NCBI GenBank assembly: GCA_003426165.1
Contig: QUAH01000010.1
Location: forward strand, 1 to 64,000
Direction: 5' to 3'
Length of the DNA stretch: 64,000 nt
Source: Candidatus Saccharicenans subterraneus
GTDB lineage: Bacteria > Acidobacteriota > Aminicenantia > Aminicenantales > Saccharicenantaceae
Part shown: positions 25,913 to 35,175 of the stretch, piece after piece
Layout: every line of letters begins with the position of its first letter
Numbering within the stretch: the stretch's first letter is position 1
The notes under the pieces: generated by a model
What the model saw: only the letters and a program-made list of their open reading frames with translations
Databases searched by the model: none
What the model was told of the DNA's origin: nothing
Made by a program: the position numbers and the translations under genes

Positions 25913-26571
25913 AAGCTGTGGCCATAATCGGAGCTTCGGATACAGGTAAAACCAGGTTAATTTCTGCCCTGGTCAAAGAATTTGGCAGCCGGGGTCTTAA
26001 ATGCGGCGTGTTGAAAAAAGCCAGCCATGAGATAGAACTGGATGCCGAGGGCAAGGACTCCTGGCAGTTTATCCAGGCCGGAGCCAGGGTGGCTGCGGTC
26101 ATGACCGATGAGAAATTATTCTTGATAAAAAAGAAAACCGCGACCGATACTCTTCTGGAAACGGCCCTTGATAAATTTTCAGAGGTGGACGTGTTGCTGG
26201 TCGAAGGGGGGAAGAGGGAAAGCGCCTTCAGGAAGATACTCAGGGTTCAGGACAGCGACGACCATAATCTGATAAGCCCGCCTGAGGATTTAATCGCCAT
26301 AGTTTCGGACGAAGCCTTTGAGGCGCCATATCCTTTTTTCCTGGCCACGGAAACCGCCAGGCTGGCCGACTTTCTTCTGGCAGTGCTCGAGCCGCTGGAA
26401 CCGGCGGTCAAGCTCAAGGTGGACGGGAAGGTAATCCCGCTTAATGCTTTTGTCCAGGGAGTGTTTGGTGAGACAATAAAGGGCCTGGTCAGGGCATTGA
26501 AGGGTGTTCCGAATAATCCTGTCGAAATAATCGTCCAGGTCAGAAAGGGGAAAGGAGATGAAGAGAAGTAG
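25909..26571 (+). CDS. mobB: MobB-type P-loop protein
   Basis: 220 residues. The P-loop GASDTGKT (residues 8-15) and KKASHEIELDAEGKDSWQFIQAGA match MobB, the GTP-binding adapter of molybdopterin guanine dinucleotide synthesis. The C-terminal half (VKLKVDGKVIPLNAFVQGVFGETIKGLV) is a formylmethanofuran-dehydrogenase-E-like or other small extension seen in some anaerobe MobBs. No mobA gene is in the window, and tungsten aldehyde oxidoreductases carry non-nucleotide cofactor, so its role here may differ. It overlaps the next gene by 14 bases. Confidence 0.85.
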   Translation: MKAVAIIGASDTGKTRLISALVKEFGSRGLKCGVLKKASHEIELDAEGKDSWQFIQAGARVAAVMTDEKLFLIKKKTATDTLLETALDKFSEVDVLLVEGGKRESAFRKILRVQDSDDHNLISPPEDLIAIVSDEAFEAPYPFFLATETARLADFLLAVLEPLEPAVKLKVDGKVIPLNAFVQGVFGETIKGLVRALKGVPNNPVEIIVQVRKGKGDEEK

Positions 26572-27229
26572 ACCGGGGAAACTTAAAATTGACATGGAAA
26601 AACTAAAGCAGGACTTTTTTTCCCGGCATGACCCTGAACTCCTGCCGGTTCTGCGCCGGGCGGTGGTGGGAATAGCCGGGGCCGGCGGTCTGGGCTCCAA
26701 CGTGGCGGTAGCCCTGGCCCGGGCCGGTGTCGGCAAATTAATCATCGCCGACATGGACAGGGTATATCCCTCCAACCTCAACCGCCAGCAGTATTTTATA
26801 GACCAGGTCGGACGGCCCAAGGTAGAAGCCCTGTGGGAGAATTTGCAGAGGATGAACCCTTTCTCTCAATATGAAGTCCATCATACTCGCCTTACACCAG
26901 AGAATATAAAAAGGATCTTTGAGGAAGCCGAAGTGATGGTGGAAGCCTTTGACCTGGCCAGCGAAAAGAGCATGCTGATAAACACCTGGCTGAGCCTCTT
27001 TCCGGACAGGCCGATTGTGGCCGCTTCCGGGCTTTCCGGCTTCGGAAAGAACCACAAGATCAGAACCAGGAAGATGGGCCAGCTCTATCTCTGCGGGGAC
27101 GAGGAGAGCGAACCGACCGAAACCGTGAGTCCCATGGCCCCCAGGGTGGGTATCGTGGCCAATATGCAGGCCAATCTGGTTATAGAGTTGCTCTGGAAAA
27201 AGCATCGGAGGAGAAGGAAAAACAGGTAA
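26558..27229 (+). CDS. ThiF/MoeB-like E1 adenylyltransferase
   Basis: 223 residues. The nucleotide loop GIAGAGGLGSNVAVALARAGVG, the DMDRVYPSNLNRQQY box and a VEAFDLASEKSML segment match the short ThiF-family-2 enzymes that adenylate the Gly-Gly end of ThiS/MoaD-type sulfur carriers. The paired zinc CxxC motifs of MoeB are missing; only a CGDEE remains. Its natural partner may be the MoaD/ThiS-like protein at 39150-39392, whose tail is Gly-Gly. It is the last gene of the cofactor run. Confidence 0.82.
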   Translation: MKRSRPGKLKIDMEKLKQDFFSRHDPELLPVLRRAVVGIAGAGGLGSNVAVALARAGVGKLIIADMDRVYPSNLNRQQYFIDQVGRPKVEALWENLQRMNPFSQYEVHHTRLTPENIKRIFEEAEVMVEAFDLASEKSMLINTWLSLFPDRPIVAASGLSGFGKNHKIRTRKMGQLYLCGDEESEPTETVSPMAPRVGIVANMQANLVIELLWKKHRRRRKNR

Positions 27230-27471
27230 TCAGAAGCTTTCCTGGCATAAATTTTACAATTAAAGTATTCGCCTTATATGTTGACTCTTCTGGAACAACC
27301 CCAGAAATTATTGCTGTTGGATTATGATGTTATGAAGCTTAAAGAAAAATTTAATTTGAAGAAAGATATGGGTCTGGGTATCATTTTTACGCCCTGGTTT
27401 CCTGATTTTTCGGTTATTATTTTTACAGCCATGGCTTGGCATTAACTCGATAAACTCAAGGAGGTTATTAA

Positions 27472-27753
27472 ATGTTTAAGGTGAACGAGTACTTTGAGGG
27501 AAAGGTAAAGTCCATTTCTTTTAACACCGAAGGAGGCCCGGCCACTATTGGTGTCATGGCTGCGGGCGAGTATGAATTCGGCACTTCAACCAGGGAAATC
27601 ATGACCGTCATCACCGGAAAGATGGTGGTCAAGTTGCCCGGTAGCAACGACTGGAAAGAATTCAAGGCTGGCGATAGCTTTGAGGTGCCTCCTAACCAGA
27701 AATTCCAGCTTAAAATCCCGGCCGACACCTCCTGTCTATGCCTGTATCGTTAA
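27472..27753 (+). CDS. ppnP: Pyrimidine/purine nucleoside phosphorylase (PpnP, DUF1255)
   Basis: 93 residues forming a small cupin: [43 protein letters not shown], then [13 protein letters not shown]. Length and order match PpnP (YaiE), which phosphorolyses several nucleosides. AAGGAGG precedes the ATG. It stands alone between the cofactor cluster and the RHS island; the 241 bases upstream show no gene. Confidence 0.93.
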   Translation: MFKVNEYFEGKVKSISFNTEGGPATIGVMAAGEYEFGTSTREIMTVITGKMVVKLPGSNDWKEFKAGDSFEVPPNQKFQLKIPADTSCLCLYR

Positions 27754-27855
27754 AAAGACAGCCTTAAAAATTTGATATTATTAGTTTTGTCTGGCTAAAT
27801 AACAAATGCAGCTTGGCTAATTTAGTTAAGTGATACAAAAATGAAAAAAAAGTGC

Positions 27856-27884
27856 TTGACAAAAGCTGAGGAGCAACTTAAATT
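27856..27884 (+). promoter_or_regulatory. Likely sigma70 promoter of the RHS gene
   Basis: TTGACA (27856-27861), 17 bases, TAAATT (27879-27884), ahead of an A+T-rich leader of about 125 bases to the RHS ATG at 28012. The -35 is perfect and the -10 fair. Confidence 0.5.
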
Positions 27885-28011
27885 AAAAGTTAGATATCAG
27901 CCTTGGATGGAGTCGGTCCGGTGGGGGAAGATAAACGGGCTTCAACAGAAACCATAATATTTTTTTCAATTATACCTTTAAATTTTCTAATCACTAAGAG
28001 GGGGAATATCT

Positions 28012-31000
28012 ATGCGGAGAAAAAATTTAATTCTTAGGGTATTTTCCTTCCTTCCTTCCTTCCTTCTAATTGCATTTCTTTTTATTGGGATTTCTGACAA
28101 TCTATTCGCCCAGTATGGTTCTAATGGGATTTTCGACAGGATAGGAATTATTGCTGAGCATGGGTTCCATGGAGCAGTTCCTGAAGAAAATATTGATTTA
28201 TTTACCGGAAATCTGACATTGAAATTTCTTGATATTCAGCTGCCAGGACCAAATAATTTTGATTTAGTTATCTGGCGAGTTTATAATTCAAAGATACTCA
28301 GGGACAGGATAGCTGGCAATCCGGCTGTTATTCAACAGGAACCCTACTCCTGGGTAGGGCTTGGCTGGTCACTGCATATGGGCAGGCTTCATTACGCAAA
28401 CAATAAAGCTGATGATACTCCTGTAATTGAATTTCCAGATGGAAGATGGGAAACAGCTTATCCAAGCATAGATTTTAATAATTCATTTTTAACCAGGCAA
28501 TTCTTAAAATTAGAATATGATAATTCAGGAATTTATAGACTGCATTTTAGAGATGGAACAATCTGGACTTTTGGAGCGCAAGCAAATATTCAATACATCA
28601 ATACCTCAGAACAGGTAAAACTGGTAACGAGAATAGAGGATTCTTATGGGCATCATATAGATATAACCTATAAAAATGGGTTACCAGTAATAACCCAAAT
28701 TACTGATAGCCTGGGAAGAACGATAAATTTTATTTCAGAGGGAACTACAAATCCAAAGCTCGTTAGAATTGAGGTAAAGAATGCCACGGGCCAAACTGTA
28801 AACTATTATTATTCTGTCGGAACGTTTAGTGGCGGTTATTATAAATTGACAAGTTACGACCCACCTGAATTGTCTGCATCAACGTATGAATATAATTCCA
28901 CCTATGAACTGGTGAAGGTAAATACTTCTTACGGAGGCAGCATAGAATATAGCTACAATGACCATGATTTTTATTATTATAATATGCCTTATGTAAGCCG
29001 GGTCTTAACCCAGAAAAAAATAAAATTCGATCCAGGAGACAGTGGAAAACTCTGGCTTTATTCATATCCATCATATGCTAATGGCAATGATGGCACAGTT
29101 ACGGTTCAGGGACCTGAAAGCATTATCTATGTTACATATAATGGTACAGGTGGAGATCCATTTAATAGTGGTTGGGGCATTGGCCTTATCAAGCAAAAAT
29201 ATTTCAATGATGGAAGCTACTCCGAGATCTATAGCTGGATCTCCAAGCAGATTTCTAACTATGACTGGATAGCAGGATCACTCAATCTCGGGAAGATAAA
29301 AGCGCCAGTATTATTATCATTAACAAAATCGACTCTTGGAGATTGCCCAAGTAAAGAAGAATATGAATATGATAGCCTAACATTGAAATATGGACTGCCA
29401 CGGAAGATTAAATATTATGGAGCTGGATCTTTTCGTTATTATAAGCAGTTAGGGTATTTTTTTGAAGACACGCAACATGGTGGAGACGTATTCTTAAATA
29501 AATATATGGTTTCTCACATAGGAAGTGAAAAGGTTTACTCTTCAAGCGGCAGCTTGCTTAAAGAGAATAATGTTTATTATTTTACCGATGAGGGAAAATG
29601 TGGTGCAATTAAGAAGGTTCAGAAAAAGAGGGGACCTTCTGAGACTCTGGTCTGGGATTATACTTATCAAGAAAACACCGGCACTAAAACCATAATAATC
29701 ACTATTAATCCCCCGGGTAATAATTCTGGAATAGAAACATGTACCTATATGTACGGAGCTCTGGCCAAAATTGAGAGGCCAGGATATGTTGAATTAAACA
29801 GGTCAATTTCTCAATATGACAGCTCTATTTTGACCGAGACCAACCAGCATGGAGGAACTTATAGTTTTTCATATGATAACCTGGGTAGGATCACTAACAT
29901 TAATATGCCTTCCGGTTTTAATCCCATATCGGCTACCTGGTCGACCAATTCTGTAACAATAACTCAGGGAAATCATAAGATAATTAAATACTGGGATGGG
30001 CTGGGGCGAGATCTCGGTCATGAGGAACAGGGCGATGGAATTGCGCTTTACTATCGTAAGACCCGTGATGCCGAGGGCCGGGTTATTAAAGAGAACAAAG
30101 GTTCAATAAATGCATCTGATCAATACTGTTATTTTTATAACGGTGCCGGCCGGTTAACCCAGATAAAAGATCCGCTCAATAATATTACTACATATACTTA
30201 TTCTGATAAGAAAACGATAATAAAAGATTCTCTTAATAATCAGACAGAGCTAACTTTTGATTATCTACCTGGTCTGGTTAAAGAGTTGAAAGACCCCTCG
30301 GGTAAGAGTGCCATATATACATATGATGATATAGGGAGATTAAAAACAGTAGTTTATAATGGGGCCAGGACTCAGAGTTATGATTATGATTTTCTAGATA
30401 ATGTTGTTTCGGAAAGCCATCCTGAAACAGGCCTGATAAACTATGCTTACAACAGTGAAAATCTTTTGTCACAAAAGAGCCATGCCGGAACAACAATAAG
30501 TTACGAATATAACACGTCCAATCAATTGAAAAAGATTCTGACTGTGGACGAAACTATTAATTACATTTATGATTCGCTCGGACGAATAGCCAGAATCTAT
30601 AGCAGTAAAGGCTGGGAAAGGAATAATATAAACTACAATGTTTTTGGATCCGTAGAAGAAGAAACGCAGGTAATTCCAGGCTTAGGTTCGAAGACAACTA
30701 AGTATGAATATGATGGAAATAATGTATTAAAAAAAGTTGTCTATGCTGATGGCAGAAGCGTAATCTATACCAACAACAGCTTGAACGTGCCGGAGATGGC
30801 TTCATTTAACGGGCAAACTTTAGTAAGTCAAGTTAGTTATGGAACCGGCAAACAGCCGACAGGCATAACCATTTCCGGTAATCAGACGGAATACACCGCC
30901 AGTTACAACTCTATAGGGCAGCTTATAAGTGCGAGCCTGATGAAATCTGGTACGCCTCTTTATGGAGCCTCGTATTCATATGATGCAGTGGGAAACATTA

Positions 31001-34000
31001 TCAGTATTACGAATACAAATCCTTTAGTCTTAAATGCTTCTTTTACTTATGATAATCTATACAGGCTGAAAACCGCTGCTTATACGCCATCAGGTGTCGG
31101 CCGGGTAAATAATTTTGAATATTCTTATGACCAGTATGGAAATCTGACCCAGGTCAAAGAGATCAAAGACAATGAAACCCAGATCTTCAGCATGTCTTAT
31201 AACACAAAAAACCAGCGCGCGGATTTTACTTTTGATTCAAGAGGGAATCTCTTAACGGCTTCAGGATATCAATATGAATGGGATGCCCTTAATAGGCTTT
31301 CGCGGCTTCAATACGGAACCGAGCTGAGAGGCAAGTATTTATATAATGAGAGGGGTCTAAGAATAAGGGCACTGCCAGCGCTGCCAGAAATAAATTTAAG
31401 GGTCGGAAGCAACAATATTCCAGATGGCAGTCAGGTTGAATTGCGTGCTGCCCCCGGGTCCTATGTTGATAAGACTTTCACGATCGAGAACCTGGGCGAT
31501 GCTATCCTTAATCTTTATGGCTCCCCGATAGTGGTTATTTCGGGGCCAGACTCGAATCAATTCGCCGTTATTCAACAACCGGCGTCTTCGTTGGCTCCAG
31601 GGGGCAGCACAAATTTTATCATTAGATTCTCTCCTTCATCTGCCGGGATAAAGACTGCAGTCATCAGCTTAGTGGACAACGATCTTGATGAAAATCCATA
31701 TGAAATTAATCTTATCGGCACAGAACCAGTTCCCGATATTAACCTGAAATTAGACGGGGCTGATCTGCCCAACGGTCAGGCTGTTGATATTCCATGCAAT
31801 TTGAACGGAACCGCTGATAAAAGCTTTGCGGTGGAAAATACCGGTGATGCTCAACTTGTGCTGACAGGCAATCCCCCGGTGTACGTTTCGGGACCTGATG
31901 CCGATCAATTTTCGGTAGTCCAGATGCCATCATCTGTAATTGAGCCCGGTCAGAGTTCTGCCTTTATTATCAGATTTTCTCCGACCTCACCAAGAAACAA
32001 ATCTGCTACGATTACTTTATCAAATAACGACCCAGATGAAAATCCCTATCAGATTAACCTGGTTGGAATAGTAATTGAAGCCCGGCCCGAAATAGAAATT
32101 GAAACAGCCATGGGACAAACCATCTTGTGCGGTTCTTACTATGATTTTGGCACGGTATTAATAACAGAGCCGACAAGTGAATCCTTTTTGATAAGGAACT
32201 TAGGAACATCAACCCTGACTCTAACCGGGTATCCTCCCGTAGATTGCTATGGTCAGAATAGAATTGAATTCTTAGTCACCCAACCGGTAACAACTTCAAT
32301 TAATCCGGGTCAGAGCAGCGTGTTTTCAATTGCCCTGTCTCCAATAACACCCGGGTATAAAATTGCTACTATCAGTATTAAGAATGATGATACCGATGAA
32401 AACCCATATACGTTTAATGTGATTGCTAATGTTGAGCCAGGCCAGGAGCCATCGGGACTAAAGATTGAACAGCCTGAAAGTGAAGAAGAACTTCAGGCCG
32501 GTTCATTGTCTTCAATTACCTGGAAAGGCGGTTCGAAACTTCAAAGATTAGACATTGAATACTCCATCGATAATGGGAGCAGTTTCATTAGGTTAGCTCA
32601 GAGATATGAAAACAAGGGCAAATATGCGTGGCGAGTTCCCTCCGCAAATATTCCCGCTGCGTTAGTTCGATTAACAGATGCCGATGGACTACCATTTGAG
32701 TCTGAGGTAATTTCGTATGAACTGTTCTTTAAGGTGAACAAGTTTACTTTTCAGGATGCTGGCTTGGCTGCCTTGAAACTTGGGTTGGCTTTCCCTGATC
32801 AAAGAACAAATGGAAATTGGCAGTCTTCAATAATAATCAAGGTCGGAAATTCAGGCAAGATTGAAGGTCTCAGATGCGGGATTGTGGAGAAGGATATTAA
32901 TTCAAGCACCCAGGCCATAAACAGATGGCATCATCTCCAGACCATATTTGACCGGAGGACATACTCTCTCTCAACATTTCTTGATGGGATGAAGATAATT
33001 GAAGATGCGCCGATGGATTTGAGTATTAATGTTATGGCCACACCAGAAATCACACTGGTCACTTTTCCTGGAGCCGAAGTGTTGATAGATGACCTTGTGG
33101 TAAAGGTTTGGGATACAACATTTAATTCAGTGAGTGGTGATACGGGGGAGCCTTTGTTCTTGCCGGTGCTGAAGGAGAGGTTTGAAAATTACATTTCGGA
33201 TGAGGAGCTTTCTTCTGGTGGCTGGAAGGTAAGCAAGGTTGGAGAAGACGGGCAGGAAAGCGTGGAATTGCTCAATGTTCTGGAGTCCTGCTCTGGGTTA
33301 AAGTCGCTCAGGCTCAGCACGGGGGAGGGGGCCTATTATGTGGTTAACAAGAGCATAGCTCTGCCGGAGAGGTATCCGTTCGATGTAAGCGATGAGGGCT
33401 TTGGCATCAGGGCGAAGAGTCGGGGGAAGGCGGTGATGGAGGAGGAAGCGAGGAGGATACTGGCTCTGAGGGAGAGGAGCAGGGAAGGGGGCAGCCTACT
33501 TAAGGAAGCGATCAAGGGCAGGTTAAAAGGCGCGGGGCAGAGCTGTGACCTGGAGGGCAGGCAGGTGACAAGTCTTTCCCTGACTGAATCTGGGGTTGAG
33601 GTGCAATCTGTAGGGACCACGGGGACGTATTACATCTATTCTTTTGACGGCAAGCTATTGGCTGAATATAATGGGCTTGGGGAATGCATGAGGGATTATA
33701 TATATCTCGGTGATAGGTTATTAGCTGAGTATCAGCCGCAGAGTGGCGCTTTGTATTATTACACTTTGGATCATATCAACTCGGTGCGGGTGGTGACAGA
33801 CGGGGCGGGCAACCGGGTGTTTGCCGCGGCATATGACCCGTATGGTGGGATACAGAAAATCTGGGAGAATTCCTACACGCCGGCGATGAAATTCTCGGGC
33901 AAGGAGCGGGACAGCGAATCCAGTCTGGATTACTTTGGAGCCCGCTATTATGGCAGCTATTACTACCGCTGGCTGAGCCCGGACCCGGTGATTAATAAAG

Positions 34001-34554
34001 ATGCTGCTCTGACCAATCCCCAGCTGTGGAACCTGTATACTTTCTGCCGCAACAACCCGGTGACCTACTGGGACCCGGATGGAGCTATTGAAACCAGTCT
34101 GACTAAGCTAGGGCCAATTTATAATAAAAAAAGATTATCTTGTTGTTTGTTTGGATGGTTTGATCCTATAGAGAAAAATATCTTAGTAGAAGAAGCTGAT
34201 GGAAAATTTTCTGCAAGCTTTAAATATCATGCCTATATAGCGATAATCCTGCATAAGAAAGACGATGAGATATTGGAGCATGAGCAGCATCATGCGGCGG
34301 GATATGAGTGGCTTTATGTTAGGAATGTAGAGGAATTTAAGAAGGCTGAGATGCAAACATTCGAAAGCAAGGAAGAAGCGTTCAGATTTGGGGTCAAATT
34401 TTATGAGAAAACAGTGAATTGGAGACCATTTAAGTGGAAATTACATGATCCAAACTGGCCGAAAATAGGAGAATTGCAAGGGTTTAATTTTTTTGGCGCA
34501 ATTACTCATAGATATATGTGGAAAATGTGGTACCAGAAGAATGATTGGGATTAG
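28012..34554 (+). CDS. Large exported RHS/YD-repeat protein with a C-terminal HExxH toxin-like module
   Basis: 2180 residues; GAGGGGG before the ATG and a signal peptide cut near Ala33. Residues 40-600 are an RHS-type N-terminal region. About 600-1120 are YD repeats. About 1124-1475 hold three beta-sandwich repeats of the choice-of-anchor-D kind (FxIENLGDAxLxLxG...GPDxxQFxVxQxP...DNDxDENPYxINL), and 1482-1700 look Ig- and lectin-like. The RHS core ends near 2025 with YGARYYGSYYYRWLSPDP. The last 155 residues are unrelated to the core and contain HEQHH (2090-2094), a zinc-peptidase HExxH motif. In known RHS systems the C-terminal module is a toxin released from the shell formed by the repeats. 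Base composition is much more A+T-rich than the flanks, suggesting transfer. The next gene is a candidate immunity gene. Confidence 0.88.
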   Translation: MRRKNLILRVFSFLPSFLLIAFLFIGISDNLFAQYGSNGIFDRIGIIAEHGFHGAVPEENIDLFTGNLTLKFLDIQLPGPNNFDLVIWRVYNSKILRDRIAGNPAVIQQEPYSWVGLGWSLHMGRLHYANNKADDTPVIEFPDGRWETAYPSIDFNNSFLTRQFLKLEYDNSGIYRLHFRDGTIWTFGAQANIQYINTSEQVKLVTRIEDSYGHHIDITYKNGLPVITQITDSLGRTINFISEGTTNPKLVRIEVKNATGQTVNYYYSVGTFSGGYYKLTSYDPPELSASTYEYNSTYELVKVNTSYGGSIEYSYNDHDFYYYNMPYVSRVLTQKKIKFDPGDSGKLWLYSYPSYANGNDGTVTVQGPESIIYVTYNGTGGDPFNSGWGIGLIKQKYFNDGSYSEIYSWISKQISNYDWIAGSLNLGKIKAPVLLSLTKSTLGDCPSKEEYEYDSLTLKYGLPRKIKYYGAGSFRYYKQLGYFFEDTQHGGDVFLNKYMVSHIGSEKVYSSSGSLLKENNVYYFTDEGKCGAIKKVQKKRGPSETLVWDYTYQENTGTKTIIITINPPGNNSGIETCTYMYGALAKIERPGYVELNRSISQYDSSILTETNQHGGTYSFSYDNLGRITNINMPSGFNPISATWSTNSVTITQGNHKIIKYWDGLGRDLGHEEQGDGIALYYRKTRDAEGRVIKENKGSINASDQYCYFYNGAGRLTQIKDPLNNITTYTYSDKKTIIKDSLNNQTELTFDYLPGLVKELKDPSGKSAIYTYDDIGRLKTVVYNGARTQSYDYDFLDNVVSESHPETGLINYAYNSENLLSQKSHAGTTISYEYNTSNQLKKILTVDETINYIYDSLGRIARIYSSKGWERNNINYNVFGSVEEETQVIPGLGSKTTKYEYDGNNVLKKVVYADGRSVIYTNNSLNVPEMASFNGQTLVSQVSYGTGKQPTGITISGNQTEYTASYNSIGQLISASLMKSGTPLYGASYSYDAVGNIISITNTNPLVLNASFTYDNLYRLKTAAYTPSGVGRVNNFEYSYDQYGNLTQVKEIKDNETQIFSMSYNTKNQRADFTFDSRGNLLTASGYQYEWDALNRLSRLQYGTELRGKYLYNERGLRIRALPALPEINLRVGSNNIPDGSQVELRAAPGSYVDKTFTIENLGDAILNLYGSPIVVISGPDSNQFAVIQQPASSLAPGGSTNFIIRFSPSSAGIKTAVISLVDNDLDENPYEINLIGTEPVPDINLKLDGADLPNGQAVDIPCNLNGTADKSFAVENTGDAQLVLTGNPPVYVSGPDADQFSVVQMPSSVIEPGQSSAFIIRFSPTSPRNKSATITLSNNDPDENPYQINLVGIVIEARPEIEIETAMGQTILCGSYYDFGTVLITEPTSESFLIRNLGTSTLTLTGYPPVDCYGQNRIEFLVTQPVTTSINPGQSSVFSIALSPITPGYKIATISIKNDDTDENPYTFNVIANVEPGQEPSGLKIEQPESEEELQAGSLSSITWKGGSKLQRLDIEYSIDNGSSFIRLAQRYENKGKYAWRVPSANIPAALVRLTDADGLPFESEVISYELFFKVNKFTFQDAGLAALKLGLAFPDQRTNGNWQSSIIIKVGNSGKIEGLRCGIVEKDINSSTQAINRWHHLQTIFDRRTYSLSTFLDGMKIIEDAPMDLSINVMATPEITLVTFPGAEVLIDDLVVKVWDTTFNSVSGDTGEPLFLPVLKERFENYISDEELSSGGWKVSKVGEDGQESVELLNVLESCSGLKSLRLSTGEGAYYVVNKSIALPERYPFDVSDEGFGIRAKSRGKAVMEEEARRILALRERSREGGSLLKEAIKGRLKGAGQSCDLEGRQVTSLSLTESGVEVQSVGTTGTYYIYSFDGKLLAEYNGLGECMRDYIYLGDRLLAEYQPQSGALYYYTLDHINSVRVVTDGAGNRVFAAAYDPYGGIQKIWENSYTPAMKFSGKERDSESSLDYFGARYYGSYYYRWLSPDPVINKDAALTNPQLWNLYTFCRNNPVTYWDPDGAIETSLTKLGPIYNKKRLSCCLFGWFDPIEKNILVEEADGKFSASFKYHAYIAIILHKKDDEILEHEQHHAAGYEWLYVRNVEEFKKAEMQTFESKEEAFRFGVKFYEKTVNWRPFKWKLHDPNWPKIGELQGFNFFGAITHRYMWKMWYQKNDWD
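28044..28066 (+). repeat. Tetranucleotide tandem repeat (TTCC, 5.75 units) in the signal-peptide codons
   Basis: TTCC is repeated five times plus TTC at 28044-28066, within codons 11-19 of the RHS gene. Gain or loss of one unit would shift the frame close to the start. Short tetranucleotide tracts placed this way drive phase variation in other bacteria. Confidence 0.6.
33102..34088 (+). repeat. RHS core repeat, copy 1
   Basis: 987 bases covering the linker and RHS core of the large RHS gene are repeated at 35184-36170 with the same length. The final part, from 33621 on, is almost identical in the two copies, with only a few differences (for example TAC/TAT and AAT/AAC codons). The linker before it is more diverged. 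Confidence 0.9.
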
Positions 34555-34567
34555 GTAAGAAGTTATT

Positions 34568-35137
34568 ATGAAAAAGAAAATTATTATAGGAATAGCTGTT
34601 TTGTTTTGGGGTATTGCTTATTTGATAGCGTGCTTCAATATGATCCTTGGATATGGAGCCAATGATATATTCATTACAAAAGAAGGATTATGTATTTTCA
34701 AAGGTGCCACACTCGCAGCTATTTCGGGAAATATGTCTAATAATCATATTTTATTTTTATCTGCTCTAATTGGCATACTTTTATCTGTAACAATGGCATT
34801 GACATTGATGATCATTGGGGGATCTTTAATCTGGTCAAGACTCAGCCTTCCTCAAATTCCTGTCGTTATCCGGATAGGGTTTGTTATTTTCCTATTTATA
34901 AGGATCTGGTCGACAATAAAGCATGCAGACCCAGGATCAGCTTTTGATAGCCTATTCTGCTTATTTATAATTTTATATGGATGGTGTGCTAAACGAGAAA
35001 GTAACTATGAAGTTGATAAAGTTAGCAAAGTAAAGAAGATGTTATTATATATGCTCCTGGCCATAATCCTGCTCTTGTATACAATTCCACTGATCCTAAA
35101 TCTGAGATTGCCAGAAGGCATAGCAATAGTTCAATAG
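34568..35137 (+). CDS. Membrane protein, putative immunity partner of the RHS C-terminus
   Basis: 189 residues with about five membrane helices (residues 6-25, 57-84, 92-110, 122-138 and 157-175). No family recognised. It begins 13 bases after the RHS stop codon and before the orphan cassette, the position of immunity genes in RHS loci, and its composition is equally A+T-rich. A multi-helix membrane protein could protect against a toxin that acts at the inner membrane or in the periplasm. The immunity role rests on position only. The ribosome site is weak. Confidence 0.6.
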   Translation: MKKKIIIGIAVLFWGIAYLIACFNMILGYGANDIFITKEGLCIFKGATLAAISGNMSNNHILFLSALIGILLSVTMALTLMIIGGSLIWSRLSLPQIPVVIRIGFVIFLFIRIWSTIKHADPGSAFDSLFCLFIILYGWCAKRESNYEVDKVSKVKKMLLYMLLAIILLLYTIPLILNLRLPEGIAIVQ

Positions 35138-35175
35138 AAATTAGCAAAATTCAAATCTCTAAGGCTTTTGATGGT

